Shown here piece by piece: positions 39,566-51,417 of a stretch of DNA of 64,000 bases. The first letter of the stretch is position 1; every line of letters starts with the position of its first letter. The stretch lies in assembly GCA_026168455.1 (NCBI GenBank), contig CM047431.1, positions 57,928,910 through 57,992,909 of the forward strand, in the 5' to 3' direction. The notes under the pieces were generated by a model. It worked only from the letters and a program-made list of their open reading frames with translations, was not told the DNA's origin and did not search any database. The position numbers and the translations under genes were made by a program. The DNA comes from Theocolax elegans (lineage: Eukaryota > Arthropoda > Insecta > Hymenoptera > Cerocephalidae).

Positions 39566-40235
39566 GGGCTATTTCAAGTCAAGTGGTACGATGAAAAATT
39601 TAAATCGTTCCAAAATTTGAGAACAGGTTGGAAATATCTTCCGGAAGATAGAAAAAAAATTTTTAGGTGTTAAAAATAATTTGCCTATGAGTTATTCCAC
39701 CATAAAAAATGGTAATTTTTCAATTTTTTAGAAATATTGCTATTTTTAAAACCATTTATCTCAAAATCTATTGATTTTTTTGAAAAAACATTACAAACAA
39801 CTTTTGTTCAAAATAATCTTTAGAACTTATCTACCTGGGTTACAATTCTTAATTTTAAAAGCTCGAAGAAATAGAACACCTGAAAATATTGAATATCAAA
39901 AAAAGGCGACCACGCCACAATCGATTTTGATCTAACACCGCTCAAAAGATCACATTTTTCGAGAGCTTTCGAATGGCGGTGGTTAGATTATTGGCCAAGA
40001 CCGCTTGAGTAAGTTATGCCTAAATCAATAGAATTTGAGATAAATAATGGCTTTAAAAATAGCAATTTTTCAAAAAAATTGAAAAATGTCCATTTTTTAT
40101 GGTGGAATAACTCGTAGGCAAATTATTTTGAACACCTAAAATTGTTTTTCTATCTTCTGGAAGATATTTCCAGCCTGTTCTCAAATTTTGGAGCGATTTA
40201 AAAATTTCATCGTCCCACTTGACGTGAAATAGCCC
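39566..40235. mobile_element. Foldback element F0, about 670 bp, in a TA-rich site; related to F1 and F2
   Basis: The left end GGGCTATTTCAAGTCAAGTG is matched in reverse complement at the right end (GGGCTATTTCACGTCAAGTG). The arms continue with AACAGG, TATCTTCCGGAAGATA, TTTTTAGGTGT and GTTATTCCACCATAAAAAA in inverted order. TA repeats flank both sides. The start resembles the element F at 59562 (GGGTATTCCACGTGAAGTGG, then CGATCAAAATTT), and both share internal phrases such as AAAATTTTTAGGT and the Ca/GTTATT region. They are therefore likely members of one superfamily. No open frame was seen. Confidence 0.75.
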
Positions 40236-41123
40236 TTATATATATATATATATAGGTTGAGGACACGTATAATAACTGACAAAATCTAACATCAACAATA
40301 TTTTTGTCGTGTCATAATGTTCATTTTAAAAATATATATATAAATTTATAATTTAACGCGATGTTTGATCTATGTAGGTATACCTATATTAATAATATTT
40401 TCAACATCGATTATCAGGTTCATTGATAGTTTCTAGCCATTTCTGGGAATATTTATTCCCAACTTTATAACGGCTCCAATCTGAATTTATTGTTACATAT
40501 TGTTAAGTGCAAAAGAAACTTGAAAATTTTTTTTTTTATTTTTGTTGATAATATTACTTTAAAAGTCCCGTGTAAACAAATTAAATATAATTTATTAAGT
40601 ATTTTCAATAATGTTAACGAAATCACAAATTAATAGATTACACACTGTAAATATGAAATAATGATAAGTCGGTCGCTATCACCGATTAGTATGAATATTG
40701 ACTACTAAAATAGTATACAATAGCAATACATTTACATTACACATTATCATTTTTCCCTTGAAAATTGCATTTTTTTGAACGCACATGAAAACGATATAGC
40801 ACGCATATAGATCACAAACGCATAAATATTGCGTTATATACAAGTAGCCTTTGGAAAATCTCGGTACAAGAATCGTGAATAACGAGAAAAGCGTATATAT
40901 ATATATATAACGCGCTTAGACCTACAAACTCGGTTACAGCAGTCAAGGAGGAAACAGCCGTGTCCTTTTTTTCATTTATACACACAAGCACGGACACATT
41001 CGCTCAAAAAAGCAATTCCTCAAAAAAAAAGAAAAAAAAAAGAAGGAAGAAGGCAAACAGGGAGAGAAAGGGTCTACGTAACTAACGAAATTAAAACCTT
41101 ACAAACCTCCGTATGAAACAGAC

Positions 41124-41166
<43 letters not shown>

Positions 41167-41534
41167 CACGCACCGCGCACACATCGTTTACATTTTTTTC
41201 CCTTACGGAGTCAAAAAGAATTTTTTAAACCGTCCGCGCGAAAAAAGAGCGGAGAGTTCGGGTCGCCGCGGAAAAAGAAAGGGAGCAAAGAAAACTAGTG
41301 ACTAACGCAAAGCGAAGAGAAAGAAAAAAGAAGCCTCGGAGAACGAGAAAAGAAGGAAGGAAAGAAAAGAAATAAGAATGTGTTGGCAAAAAAGAGAAAG
41401 ACGAAGAAGAAGAAGAAGAAGAAGATAAAGAGTATACGTGTACAAGGCGACAGAGAGAGAGAGAGAGAGAGAGAGGGAGACTAAAGAGTGTCGACAAAGA
41501 GGGAGACTATTATATTCATGTACGAGGTATGTGT

Positions 41535-41565
<31 letters not shown>

Positions 41566-44500
41566 GGAGGTAAAAAAAAAAGGAGAATTAGCGCGTGCGT
41601 GTGCGTGTGCGCGTGAGTAAGGGAGAGAGAATCGCAAGGAGAAAGGGAAAGAGAAAGGGGTGAAGGAGCTCGGTTGGTGCGTGCGAGTATGTATATACAT
41701 ACCCCTATATATATATATATACACCTGCATTTTGTAAAAGGCTTCGTCGTCTCGATCTACGTGCGTCTATATACGGACGTTTACGCGTCGAGTTGTGGAT
41801 GTCGAGGAGCTTGCGATGGGTTTGCCATGCGGAAAAAAGGAAATTATGCAGATTCGGTGTAACAGTCACGACTTATACTGCAATTACTTATGCAGTATGC
41901 CCATCGTTAACAATCTATATATAGAAAACAATATGTTTGTTGTCCTTTTTTCAAAAGTATTTTTTAATATAGAGATTAAAGTGATTCCGTTAGGTAGAGA
42001 CTAGTCACTTTTTAAAATTTTCCTTAATTTTATGGGTATCCAACTTACAAAGTAGCTATTCCTAACCTCGAGACATTACCAATTAGTGAAATTTCTATTA
42101 GGGTTACACGTAACTATAATTATGTGGTAAAGAGACTAAACGATTGACATATTTGAGATTGACATTGAATAATTAAAATTATGCTGCAACCTCGACTATA
42201 ACCACGTAGTAAAAAAAAACGAGGCAATAAACATATATACGTGTACAATCAATTGAAGGCAGTAAAACGTGTCTATAGGACCTTATTTCTCGTATTACCA
42301 TGTATATATTTATCGTGCGATTTTTACGTGATAAGGAAAGACAATAAATATTTCATGCCTATATTGCATTACACATTTCTTCCTTTTTCTTTTTATTATA
42401 CACACACACACACACACACAGTAATGTTAAATTATTGGAGATCAGAGATTAACGGACAATGATGACGCGTTATAAATACGTATGACGATTTTTAATACAT
42501 AGATAAATCCGAGGTATATCTCTCTTTTTTCGCGAGTAAGTATCAAACTTTACTGATTTACGGCCAGCGAGTCAATTACATAATTTTATCAAAGATTCTG
42601 TAATTTGCACTATACACGCACGAACATATTCGAAAGAGTACAAGTTTCTCCGATTATATGAATTCTTTTCCTCGAGTTTGTTTATTTCTTTTTTTTTCAA
42701 TATTATCCTTCAGAATTTATCAAAAATTCAAATGAACGATTTTTTGTAATGGATTTGCGCGCGAAAACGAGCGCGTAGTTATGCATTTACCTCTACATTT
42801 GCATCTATATACATTTGGTATGGAAATTGATTTTAGTTACCTCGTACAATACTGGAAAAAAAATTTCCTTTTTTTTTTAAACACCGTTTGATGAATTTAT
42901 TACTTTTACTACCGATGTTCCAAGCTTTAAAACTCAATGCCTTGAGATCACTTTGAGTTTCCTTTTATCGCGATTTAACGATGTTCTGTAATTAAGGGAA
43001 ACGATAGTATAGTATATATATCCATATTATAATCGCATATTAACAAAAACAACATCTTGAAAATCAAAATGATGTTTCTGAAGGAGATCGTGGACTCTAC
43101 AACAACAATTTTCTTTATTTTTTTAACGGAATGAGGATTAGATTCTTGGGTTCAAAATAAAAATTAGATTTAAATTAAATTTTGACATAAAGAAATCATC
43201 AAATTGTAATGCTAAATTTTCGATAAAATTTCGTCTAATTTTTATTATTTCATAACTTTTTATCAATATAAGATATTTAAGCTTCCTTTTTTCAGAAAAT
43301 ATCTACCCAATTTCAGTTTTCTTTTAAACTATTGTTTGAATGTATATCTTTACTTGTTTCCGAGTTATAAGCGATTAAGCTCAACAGTTTTTTCGGCGAG
43401 ATTTTTCATTATTTGGTTATATCTATCGTAAAAATGGGCATTGGACACTAAAACTTCGGCTTTCTGCATGCGATTTTATAGTAAAAATTATATCCTAGAG
43501 TTTGGTAAGGATCCGTTTGCCAAAGGGTGTGGACTCTCCTTGTCAGTTATAAATAATATACTGAAAAAAAGGCAATTTATTAGCTATAGTATAATATTTT
43601 TTTGATCATCTAATCTCTTAAATCACTCAGTAAATAACATTTGAGTATAACATCTGTTCAAAGGGGTAAATGCGTATATGATTGTTACATAAGTACAGAT
43701 CAACATAGGTTAATTTCACAAAATCTATACTATTTCATTAAATATGCCGTTTTACGAAGTTGTAAGTCAAGAATACTTTGTAAAATTTTACCAAAAGAAA
43801 TTATATATTTTCATCTTAAGCAGTGTCGAAAATGTTGTTAAAATATACTCGAAATAATATATTTGAAACTTTTCAGACTGATAAATTAAAATGGATATTA
43901 AAATGTAATTGTAGTGCCTTTAAATTAATTTTTTTATATCTTAAAATATTTCTTAAAATAAAAGTAATAAACCTGTATTCTTCATACACAATTGTTATCG
44001 ACCGAGCAAAGTAAGATAAAATTCACTATTATTTAAGAAAATCTACTATTTTGTCAAATATTCAACTATCAACCTGATAGATAATTATGTGTTAACCTTC
44101 AAAAAAGATTACACGGAAAACTGGATATTTTCGCAGAAAACCATTTTTTTATGGTTGGTAACAATCGGGTTTGCTGGCCCTAAAAGTTCCTTTAGAATAA
44201 ATATAAAGATTCAAAAATTAGAGTTTCTCTAGTATTACTGATCCAATTTTTAATAATAAATAAAACTAGAAGCTCATTACGTTGTTGGGAAGAGCCGTCA
44301 ATTATTATTTTTAATCATTATTGACGTTTGGGCAAAAACTTTAGAAAAAAATAGGTAGATTCCTACTATACGTTATCATACTCATCTCATTTACCGACTA
44401 ACAACTACGGTTTATACATTAATTTTCTAGATTGTAATATGTGAATGTTTGAAGTATCAAGGTGACTGATCTTGTAATTACTGTGATTAATTGTTTCACG

Positions 44501-44914
44501 CAAATTTTACATATTGGTACAGAGCGGATCAATCTGATTAATTAACGTACCAATTACCTTGAAACTTTGTACAATTATAATTTACATCGTATCAAAGTGC
44601 AATATTTTGGTCATTTTCTTTAAGGACATGAAAGACTCAGAACATGATCAATTTTTATTGTTTTTTTGTACACAAAAGAATAAATTTGTATTGAAATGTT
44701 GTCTTTTCGATTAATAATTACCGGCCATAATTTATTATTCTTAAATATTATTAAAAAAATTATTCTTTCATTCAAAATCAAAACGTCAAATCTTCTCTAA
44801 TAATTGAAACTATATTCGTATGAAATTTTTAGATGTTCGATGCAATATTTTAGATATAAATTTTGGATTCAAACGTGTAGATCCCTGTAATTTGGGCTTA
44901 ACATCCCCTTAAAT
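40236..44914. other. Non-coding DNA with microsatellites
   Basis: AT-rich at 40236-40960, then a purine-rich and GC-richer island at 41020-41830 with (TA)n at 41128-41160, (GAA)n at 41405-41426, (GA)n at 41453-41475 and (GT)n at 41527-41566. AT-rich DNA follows, with (CA)n at 42401-42420. No gene was recognised. The frames here are repeat translations. Confidence 0.4.
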
Positions 44915-44921
44915 ACTACTT

Positions 44922-44983
44922 CTCTGTCGGTAAAAGACTCGGATGGTAACGAGTTTAGCATCCCCTTACGGTTCTGTTAGGTC
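44922..44983 (+). repeat. Dispersed repeat, copy 1 (inverted relative to copy 2)
   Basis: ACTTCTCTGTCGGTAA, ATGGTAAC and CATCCCCTTA occur here in the same order as in the reverse complement of 47660-47724. Identity is about 75 percent by eye over about 65 bp. A second CATCCCCTTA lies just upstream at about 44903. Confidence 0.55.
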
Positions 44984-46458
44984 TCGTATAAAGTACATGC
45001 CTGCCTAGATTTTTCATCTTGACCTACCCAATAATCAATAATGATTAAAAATAATAGTTTCTTTAATTATTATTAAAAATTAAACGAGAAAAGTTGAAAA
45101 AACTTAATTTATCGACCTTGTGTGTATTTATTACTTGTGTGTATGTATCAACCATAGGAATATAGACAATTTTTACATCAAATGAAACAGTAAATAAAAA
45201 ATTAAAGTTGTAAAATTTTAGCTTTTCTTAAGTTTCTTATTCATTATAACTGTGAAAAAAGTTGTTTTTTCGATTTTTTTTATTTAACGTGCTCACCATA
45301 TATTATGCAGTTGCTTTTTATAAACTTACACTAATACTTACTTCAGCGGAAAACATAAGTGTCTCAATAAATTTAAGCAGATGTGATAGTCAAATTACAG
45401 AGATTTACTTTTTAAAACTCAAAAATTTTCTACAATTATCAAACTAAAAATCTGGAAAAATTTACTTTTCATCGGTAATGATTAGGTGAAAAATATAAGT
45501 AAGGATTGTAATTTTTGTAGTTTCGCGTCTCCTTGACGAAGTTTGTGCAATGGTCTAAGGAGCCGATTCGTATCTATATAACAATGCAGGTACTAGGCGT
45601 ACGCAAAAGAAAATTAAAATACAAGGTGCGAGAACGTGTACATCATGATGCGAGTCTTTAAAGAAGAGAAAAAACACACGACGAGTGCGCGCGTATATAC
45701 GATAAATAATTTTGTTTTCTTTATTTTTTTGTATGCAGCTAAAACGTAAGCGTAAAATTTTTTCGAAAAAAGTAGCCGTGTATGAAAGTATAACGGGTAT
45801 CTCGACGAAAAAAAAAAAGAAGAAAACAAAACGAAAGGAAGAAGAGTATTCGAAAAAATTATCTATAGTTAGAAGATCAATTCGGAAAAAAGAGGTGAAA
45901 AACAGGAACCGTGAACATAGAGTTTTTCCTTTATCCTCTGCTAAACCGCATATAGTTATATATACGTATATACATATAGATTTACGTATAGATGTATAGA
46001 GATGTACATATATAGGTATACATGGACATGGGGAAAAAAGGAAGAAAAGTTATCCAGGGGAAAACCGATGGCTACACCAGCTCGTATAGCAATTTTTGAA
46101 AAAAGTCTCCCTGTTAAAATAAAAATGGTATCGACCGTTTTGAACCATTTTCGTCCAACTCTCCAACTACATTATCTTTCCTCGAAGAAAACGCGCATTA
46201 TAACTAGATCAAAAATAAAGAGAAAATGCACCATTTTCGAGAAAACCACTGGGAAGGAAAAAAGGGGAGGGGGAATTTGGCTTAGGTCGACTATATCTAC
46301 CTCTCTCTCTCTCTGTCTCTCTCACTTTTTTTTCAAAAAAGCTACTGGATGGAGAGAAGGTCGATGCGGATCCCAGTGCGCACTCACCGACTCGTGCGTG
46401 GCTTGAAAATGTCTCCTCTCTGTACTGGTATAAATGTACATGTGTGGATAGATGTGTC

Positions 46459-46459
<1 letters not shown>

Positions 46460-46543
<84 letters not shown>
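46460..46543. repeat. (CG)n-(TG)n compound microsatellite, about 84 bp
   Basis: About seven CG units continue without a break into about 35 TG units. Alternating purine-pyrimidine DNA of this composition is the classic Z-DNA-forming type. Confidence 0.95.
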
Positions 46544-46547
<4 letters not shown>

Positions 46548-46657
46548 ATAGTTTTATATATATGTAGGTGTATATATATATATACATATACATATACATA
46601 CGAAGCCCGCATGTAGCCCCTATACACGTACAGGCGTATACTTCCACACTAGAGTGA

Positions 46658-46659
<2 letters not shown>

Positions 46660-46725
<66 letters not shown>
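46660..46725. repeat. (GA)n microsatellite, about 66 bp
   Basis: Uninterrupted AG dinucleotides on the plus strand, 116 bp after the TG tract. Confidence 0.95.
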
Positions 46726-46727
<2 letters not shown>

Positions 46728-47659
46728 CCCGGTGTACACTCCCACCACGAAAGCTTTCAGAAAAATCAATAGAATACAAGAAAAGCACGCGGTGCACGCA
46801 GCGAGTACCAACACCAATCCCTCTCTCTTTCTCTCTTCCTCTCTCTCTCTCTCTTTCATTTTAATCCATCTCATTTTACTTTATCACGCATATTATTCAT
46901 TGTCGATGACTATTTACGTGTATACCTATACGATTTTGTCCACGCATAAACTTTTACACGAACTTGTACGATATATATATATATATACATATATATGGCA
47001 ATGTTCGTATGTGTTTTGTTGTATAATTTTATAGTATGAAAAATGTTCAAAAGCAATTGTGTTTTCAAATGCCGAAAGAAAATGCAAAATTTTCAATTTG
47101 GAGATAAAGCACACCACAGGACCACGAATCCAGGATTTTGTTTATAAAAAATACAAATATAAATAAAATTGTACCGATACTAATTGCTGTAATGCGAAAT
47201 ATAAATGAAAACATTAAGGTATATAAACGCATTCTCATTAATAAACACCTCGAAAAATGTGCTTAAAGATTAAAAATATTCTAACGAAAGATTGATCATG
47301 TTTGACACAGTATAAGATTAAAATTTTAATAAATTTTTAATAGACTAACCAAATTGTATTATTGTAATTGAATATTGAATATTGACGTAAGTCGTAATAG
47401 GTGTATTGACATTTTACTTAAAAACTGTACGTTGTCTCAATTGCATTAATTATTGTAACTTAAGAGAGCTACGAATTTCATATGAATACATTCTTATTGA
47501 ATTCCTAAGGAGATTTCGCACCTTCATTTATATTAATACACTTACTGTTTTTTTCAAATTTATCGTTCAAATTACGTGTGCTAAAAATATTTAGAAAAAA
47601 TGAAAATAAAAAGTATATGTGACAAATCAATTACAGAAATCTATAATCTGTACGGACTC

Positions 47660-47724
47660 CCTTTAAGGGGTGTTAAAGCCGCTTGTTACCATGAGAGTCA
47701 GAGTTACCGACAGAGAAGTACTAT
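47660..47724 (-). repeat. Dispersed repeat, copy 2
   Basis: This is the inverted counterpart of 44922-44983. It includes TTACCGACAGAGAAGT at 47705-47720, GTTACCAT at 47685-47692 and TAAGGGGTG at 47664-47672. Confidence 0.55.
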
Positions 47725-47997
47725 TTATTTATTTTTATTTATTTAACATTTATATAACACTTGAAAAGTCGATACAGATAACGATATTATTCTATATAAT
47801 CACCCACTATGACGCCTCAAATCCTACAGGGAAAAGTGAAATTTTCTAAGCGCAAGTCTTTATAACAGAAATTAACTTTAAACTTAAAGTAAACTGTTGG
47901 TTAGTTCTGCTGAGAATACACAGCATAAACTTCCAACTACTCAATATAAAAAAGAGAAAACAAAAAATATATTTATTTATATTAGGATAATACAAAA

Positions 47998-50006
47998 TGC
48001 ACGTCGGACTTTTATTCTTGCATCCTAACATCCGGCATATAAAAACATTCACACTAAATATGGATTACTGGAGTTATTCTACTCAGTACGTTACAATTAT
48101 GGTTACATAAAATTTAAAACTCTTATACAAATAATATAATTCTTATAAAACAATCTATGACTTTAATAATTTTAAATATATTATATTCTATTATTTTGTC
48201 TCTTTACTAATAATGTTTCACAATCACATTAAATCGCAGTAATATTTCAAAGATTATATTTTACATTTTTTTTAAAGATTCTATATGTTCGATATATAAG
48301 TACAATTTATAATATCACTTATTTAGTTTACATAATTTAAATAGAGATCGTCTTGTTTCATTGGTTACCAGAACCTCACTAACATGGATCTTGCTGTCGT
48401 AAATGTTTCAGTTGTTACATTCTTGTTTCTTCCTTATGCTATTCTTTATATAGAGTTTAGCCTAGCCGGGCATGTAAGTCCAACAACAAAGTTCTGTTTA
48501 TTTTGACAATAACTACTGTGTCTTTACATGATGATTGTCTTCTGATTGAATACATCGAGTTAGTGAAACCGAGTATACTTCTAATTCCTCTATTAAAGTA
48601 AAAAAAATGCATAATTGTTTCCTAAATAATAGATATCTCTGTATGTTATTCTAATCATAGCTGATTTACTATGTGCTTCCATCGATTCTTTTCTTATAGC
48701 TCCTTTATTATTTCCTTCTGCATGCCTTATCACCAATCATAGGCATGACCGTTTCTATTGGTTTATATCTTTCCTATCTACAATATAGATATTATACAAA
48801 AACGTAATAGAAACTTATGTAGTTTAAAAAATTAAAAGGATTAATTTTCAATTTCTTGAGGGTCAGGTATAGGTTTTTTTAGTTTCGATAAATAAAAAAA
48901 ATCATTTTTACGTTAAGTGCAATTGCAAATTAATCCTTCAATTTTGTAAATTAACAATGGAGGGTGAAATATAAGTATTATCATCAAAAATTTATGTATG
49001 TGTATAATTCCTAAAAAAAAATTAAATATATGTATTTTAATTCGTTTTCCAACCTTCTCCAGATAATAATACATTTTTAGTCAAATATTAACTAATTGTT
49101 ATATAGCTATCGAAATAGCTGATTCTCGGCTAAAAATTATATTCAGTTATTTGTAAAAAAAGGATAATTTCATTTACTTTACTAAAATATAAAGTTGAAT
49201 AAAACAATTTTATCAAATAATAATTGTACATAATAGATTAATAAAAAATTTCGTTAATAATTTAATTATATAATCATGAATGAAAATAAAATAAATATAA
49301 TATTATATGCGTATAACAGTTGATATCGTTTTAATTCATCATTACGAAAAAAAATTAAATAAGAAGGTGTGAATACGCGTTTATAAATTCCGACTTTGAG
49401 TTTTTGTCGATTAGACCCTACTCTTATAGCTAATCATTGCTAATCATCATAGTTAATTTTCGTTAAAAATTTTGTTGGTTGTCTATCTTGTAAACATTGC
49501 TTTAATAATGTAATTTTTACGAATGAAAATGAGTACATTATTCCCATTTTCTAACAATATCCTAAGCGATATAAGTAGAATAAAAATAAAACAACAATGA
49601 ATACACATAATGCGCAATTATTTTCGCAATTGTGCATATATAAGATTGTAATGTTATTGATAATTATTCGATACGTAAGAAATCACGTTTTGGAATAGTA
49701 CGTTACTGTCTGAATAAATACAGGATGCACATACCTACTACAACACTTGGAAAAATAATGGAGAATTGACGAGTGATCGAAAAAACATTGGTTAAACTAA
49801 ATACGTCGATAGAATAATGAAAGATCTTATAAGTTAATTAAGAATTATACGAACAAGACAGAGTTTCATACGAAGAGCGAAAAAAAAGAGAGAAGATAAT
49901 TGTATAAACGTACATACGAAAACGCATAATTGAATCTGTGTATAACATTATTGTCTAATTTACCGTGATGACGTATGTATGTATACATATATATATATAT
50001 ATATAT
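47998..50006 (+). repeat. Array block A, copy 1
   Basis: About 2.0 kb, AT-rich. It starts at TGCACGTCGGAC and ends in the TA run before TCTAGATATACG. It lacks the palindrome present in copy 2 and lacks about 35 bp found near 51580-51615 in copy 2. No coding sequence was seen. Other differences from copy 2 are scattered substitutions and small indels. Confidence 0.9.
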
Positions 50007-51236
50007 CTAGATATACGTTAACAATCACGCGTGTATGCATGAATTTTAAGGTAATCGACACAGGTAAAATAAAATGAAATAATTTAATTTGTATCCCTAT
50101 TTCATTGAATACGGATCGATCGTTTACCGCATGTACAAAATAAGGAAAGAAGGAGTAATAATTTAGTCGTTAGTCGTGTAATCCATATGTGTGTATAGCG
50201 CAATTAAATAAATTATAATCGAATTGTTTAAGATTTATATCGTCTCGAATTCTCCTGAATAATTAATAATGAATATACATATAAAGCAATCGACTAATTT
50301 GGTCAAAGGGTATCGTTACAACTGTATAGATGTATTATAAGTCGCCGGAGACTCGGGATGTTACGGAGTCTATAATTTAACTTTATATACGAAAGCGGAA
50401 GATTCTCCAAAGTCATCGTATATTATTCAAGATATTCTGAAAAACGTACACGACGCACATTTTCTTTGATAAGAAAAAAAAGTATTTGTTTCGTCTTTTA
50501 AAAGATGAAAGTACAGCACACTGTCAACTACAGAAAGTGGACCTTATTTGTATTTGTATATGTATATATACATATATAGGTATAAGGCTTTATTCGGCGA
50601 TCCCCTTTGAGTATCGGCGCAACTCGAAGGACCAAGAAAGTCCGAGGTCCGAGTCAAAGAGTAACCCGATACGCGTCCTGAATATTGAAATATACACAGG
50701 TGTCCACGCGATTATAAAATTATATCCCGATATTTAATTGGCATTATTAGATTTGGGATCTCGGGAGAGAATTGACGGAGGTGGTGCATGCACAAAGGTG
50801 TCGTTTAATCGTTATGTACGGTGTATATGTATATATACTGATATATTCAAAATCCATCCCGAGCTCGCTTATTACCGGTATAATACTGTATACATGCACA
50901 CAGAGATTTAAAATGTCAAAATGAATTATTCGATGGATTTGCTTATCGTGATTTGGTTAAGAAAACTATAGAGGAGAGGTATACACTATTGCGAGGCTGA
51001 CTGGACTCGGATTGTATCTACGTGCAGAAGACGTTTTCCTTGGTTCGTGCGCACTTGTTGTCGGACGGTATTGTTTTATGGGCAGTTACGTCGACCACAC
51101 ATATTTATTTAGCTGGTTTATTTAGCCGATTAACCGTTTACATATATACACATTTATAACCGATGATAATATCGCTCGCGTCTTTAAAGAGTTCAATAAC
51201 ACGTGATAATTAACCGCGATCACTCGTATATGACGC

Positions 51237-51285
<49 letters not shown>

Positions 51286-51417
51286 ACGCGCGTGTGTGCT
51301 TGTACGTGTACGCGGGTGCGTGTGTGCGCGCATGCTGCAGGAGGCAGGAGGAGTTAAATCGAGTATATTCGGAGAAGTCGACGGGTATACGTATTATATA
51401 TATATATATAGATATCT
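50007..51417 (+). repeat. Array block C, copy 1
   Basis: About 1.41 kb. It contains a (TG)n tract at 51239-51281 followed by TACGCGCGTGTG. A frame of 80-100 codons around 50486 recurs in copies 3 and 4 but has no ATG at its start, has different ends between copies and is broken in copy 2, so it is not considered a gene. Confidence 0.9.

Larger units (their letters stand above)
44984..47659. other. Non-coding DNA between inverted repeat copies, with a microsatellite cluster
   Basis: AT-rich ends enclose a GC-richer part (45530-46870). That part has (CG)n passing directly into (TG)n at 46460-46543, TA tracts at 46553-46590, and (GA)n at 46660-46725. A 134-codon frame at 46002-46406 (plus) and a Lys-rich frame at 45712-45999 (plus) show no recognisable domain. 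Nothing supports a transposase gene between the inverted copies. Confidence 0.4.

Noticed and set aside
45712..46406. Two adjacent Lys/Arg-rich plus-strand frames
   Set aside because: Poly-A-rich composition, no recognisable domain, no start or splice context.
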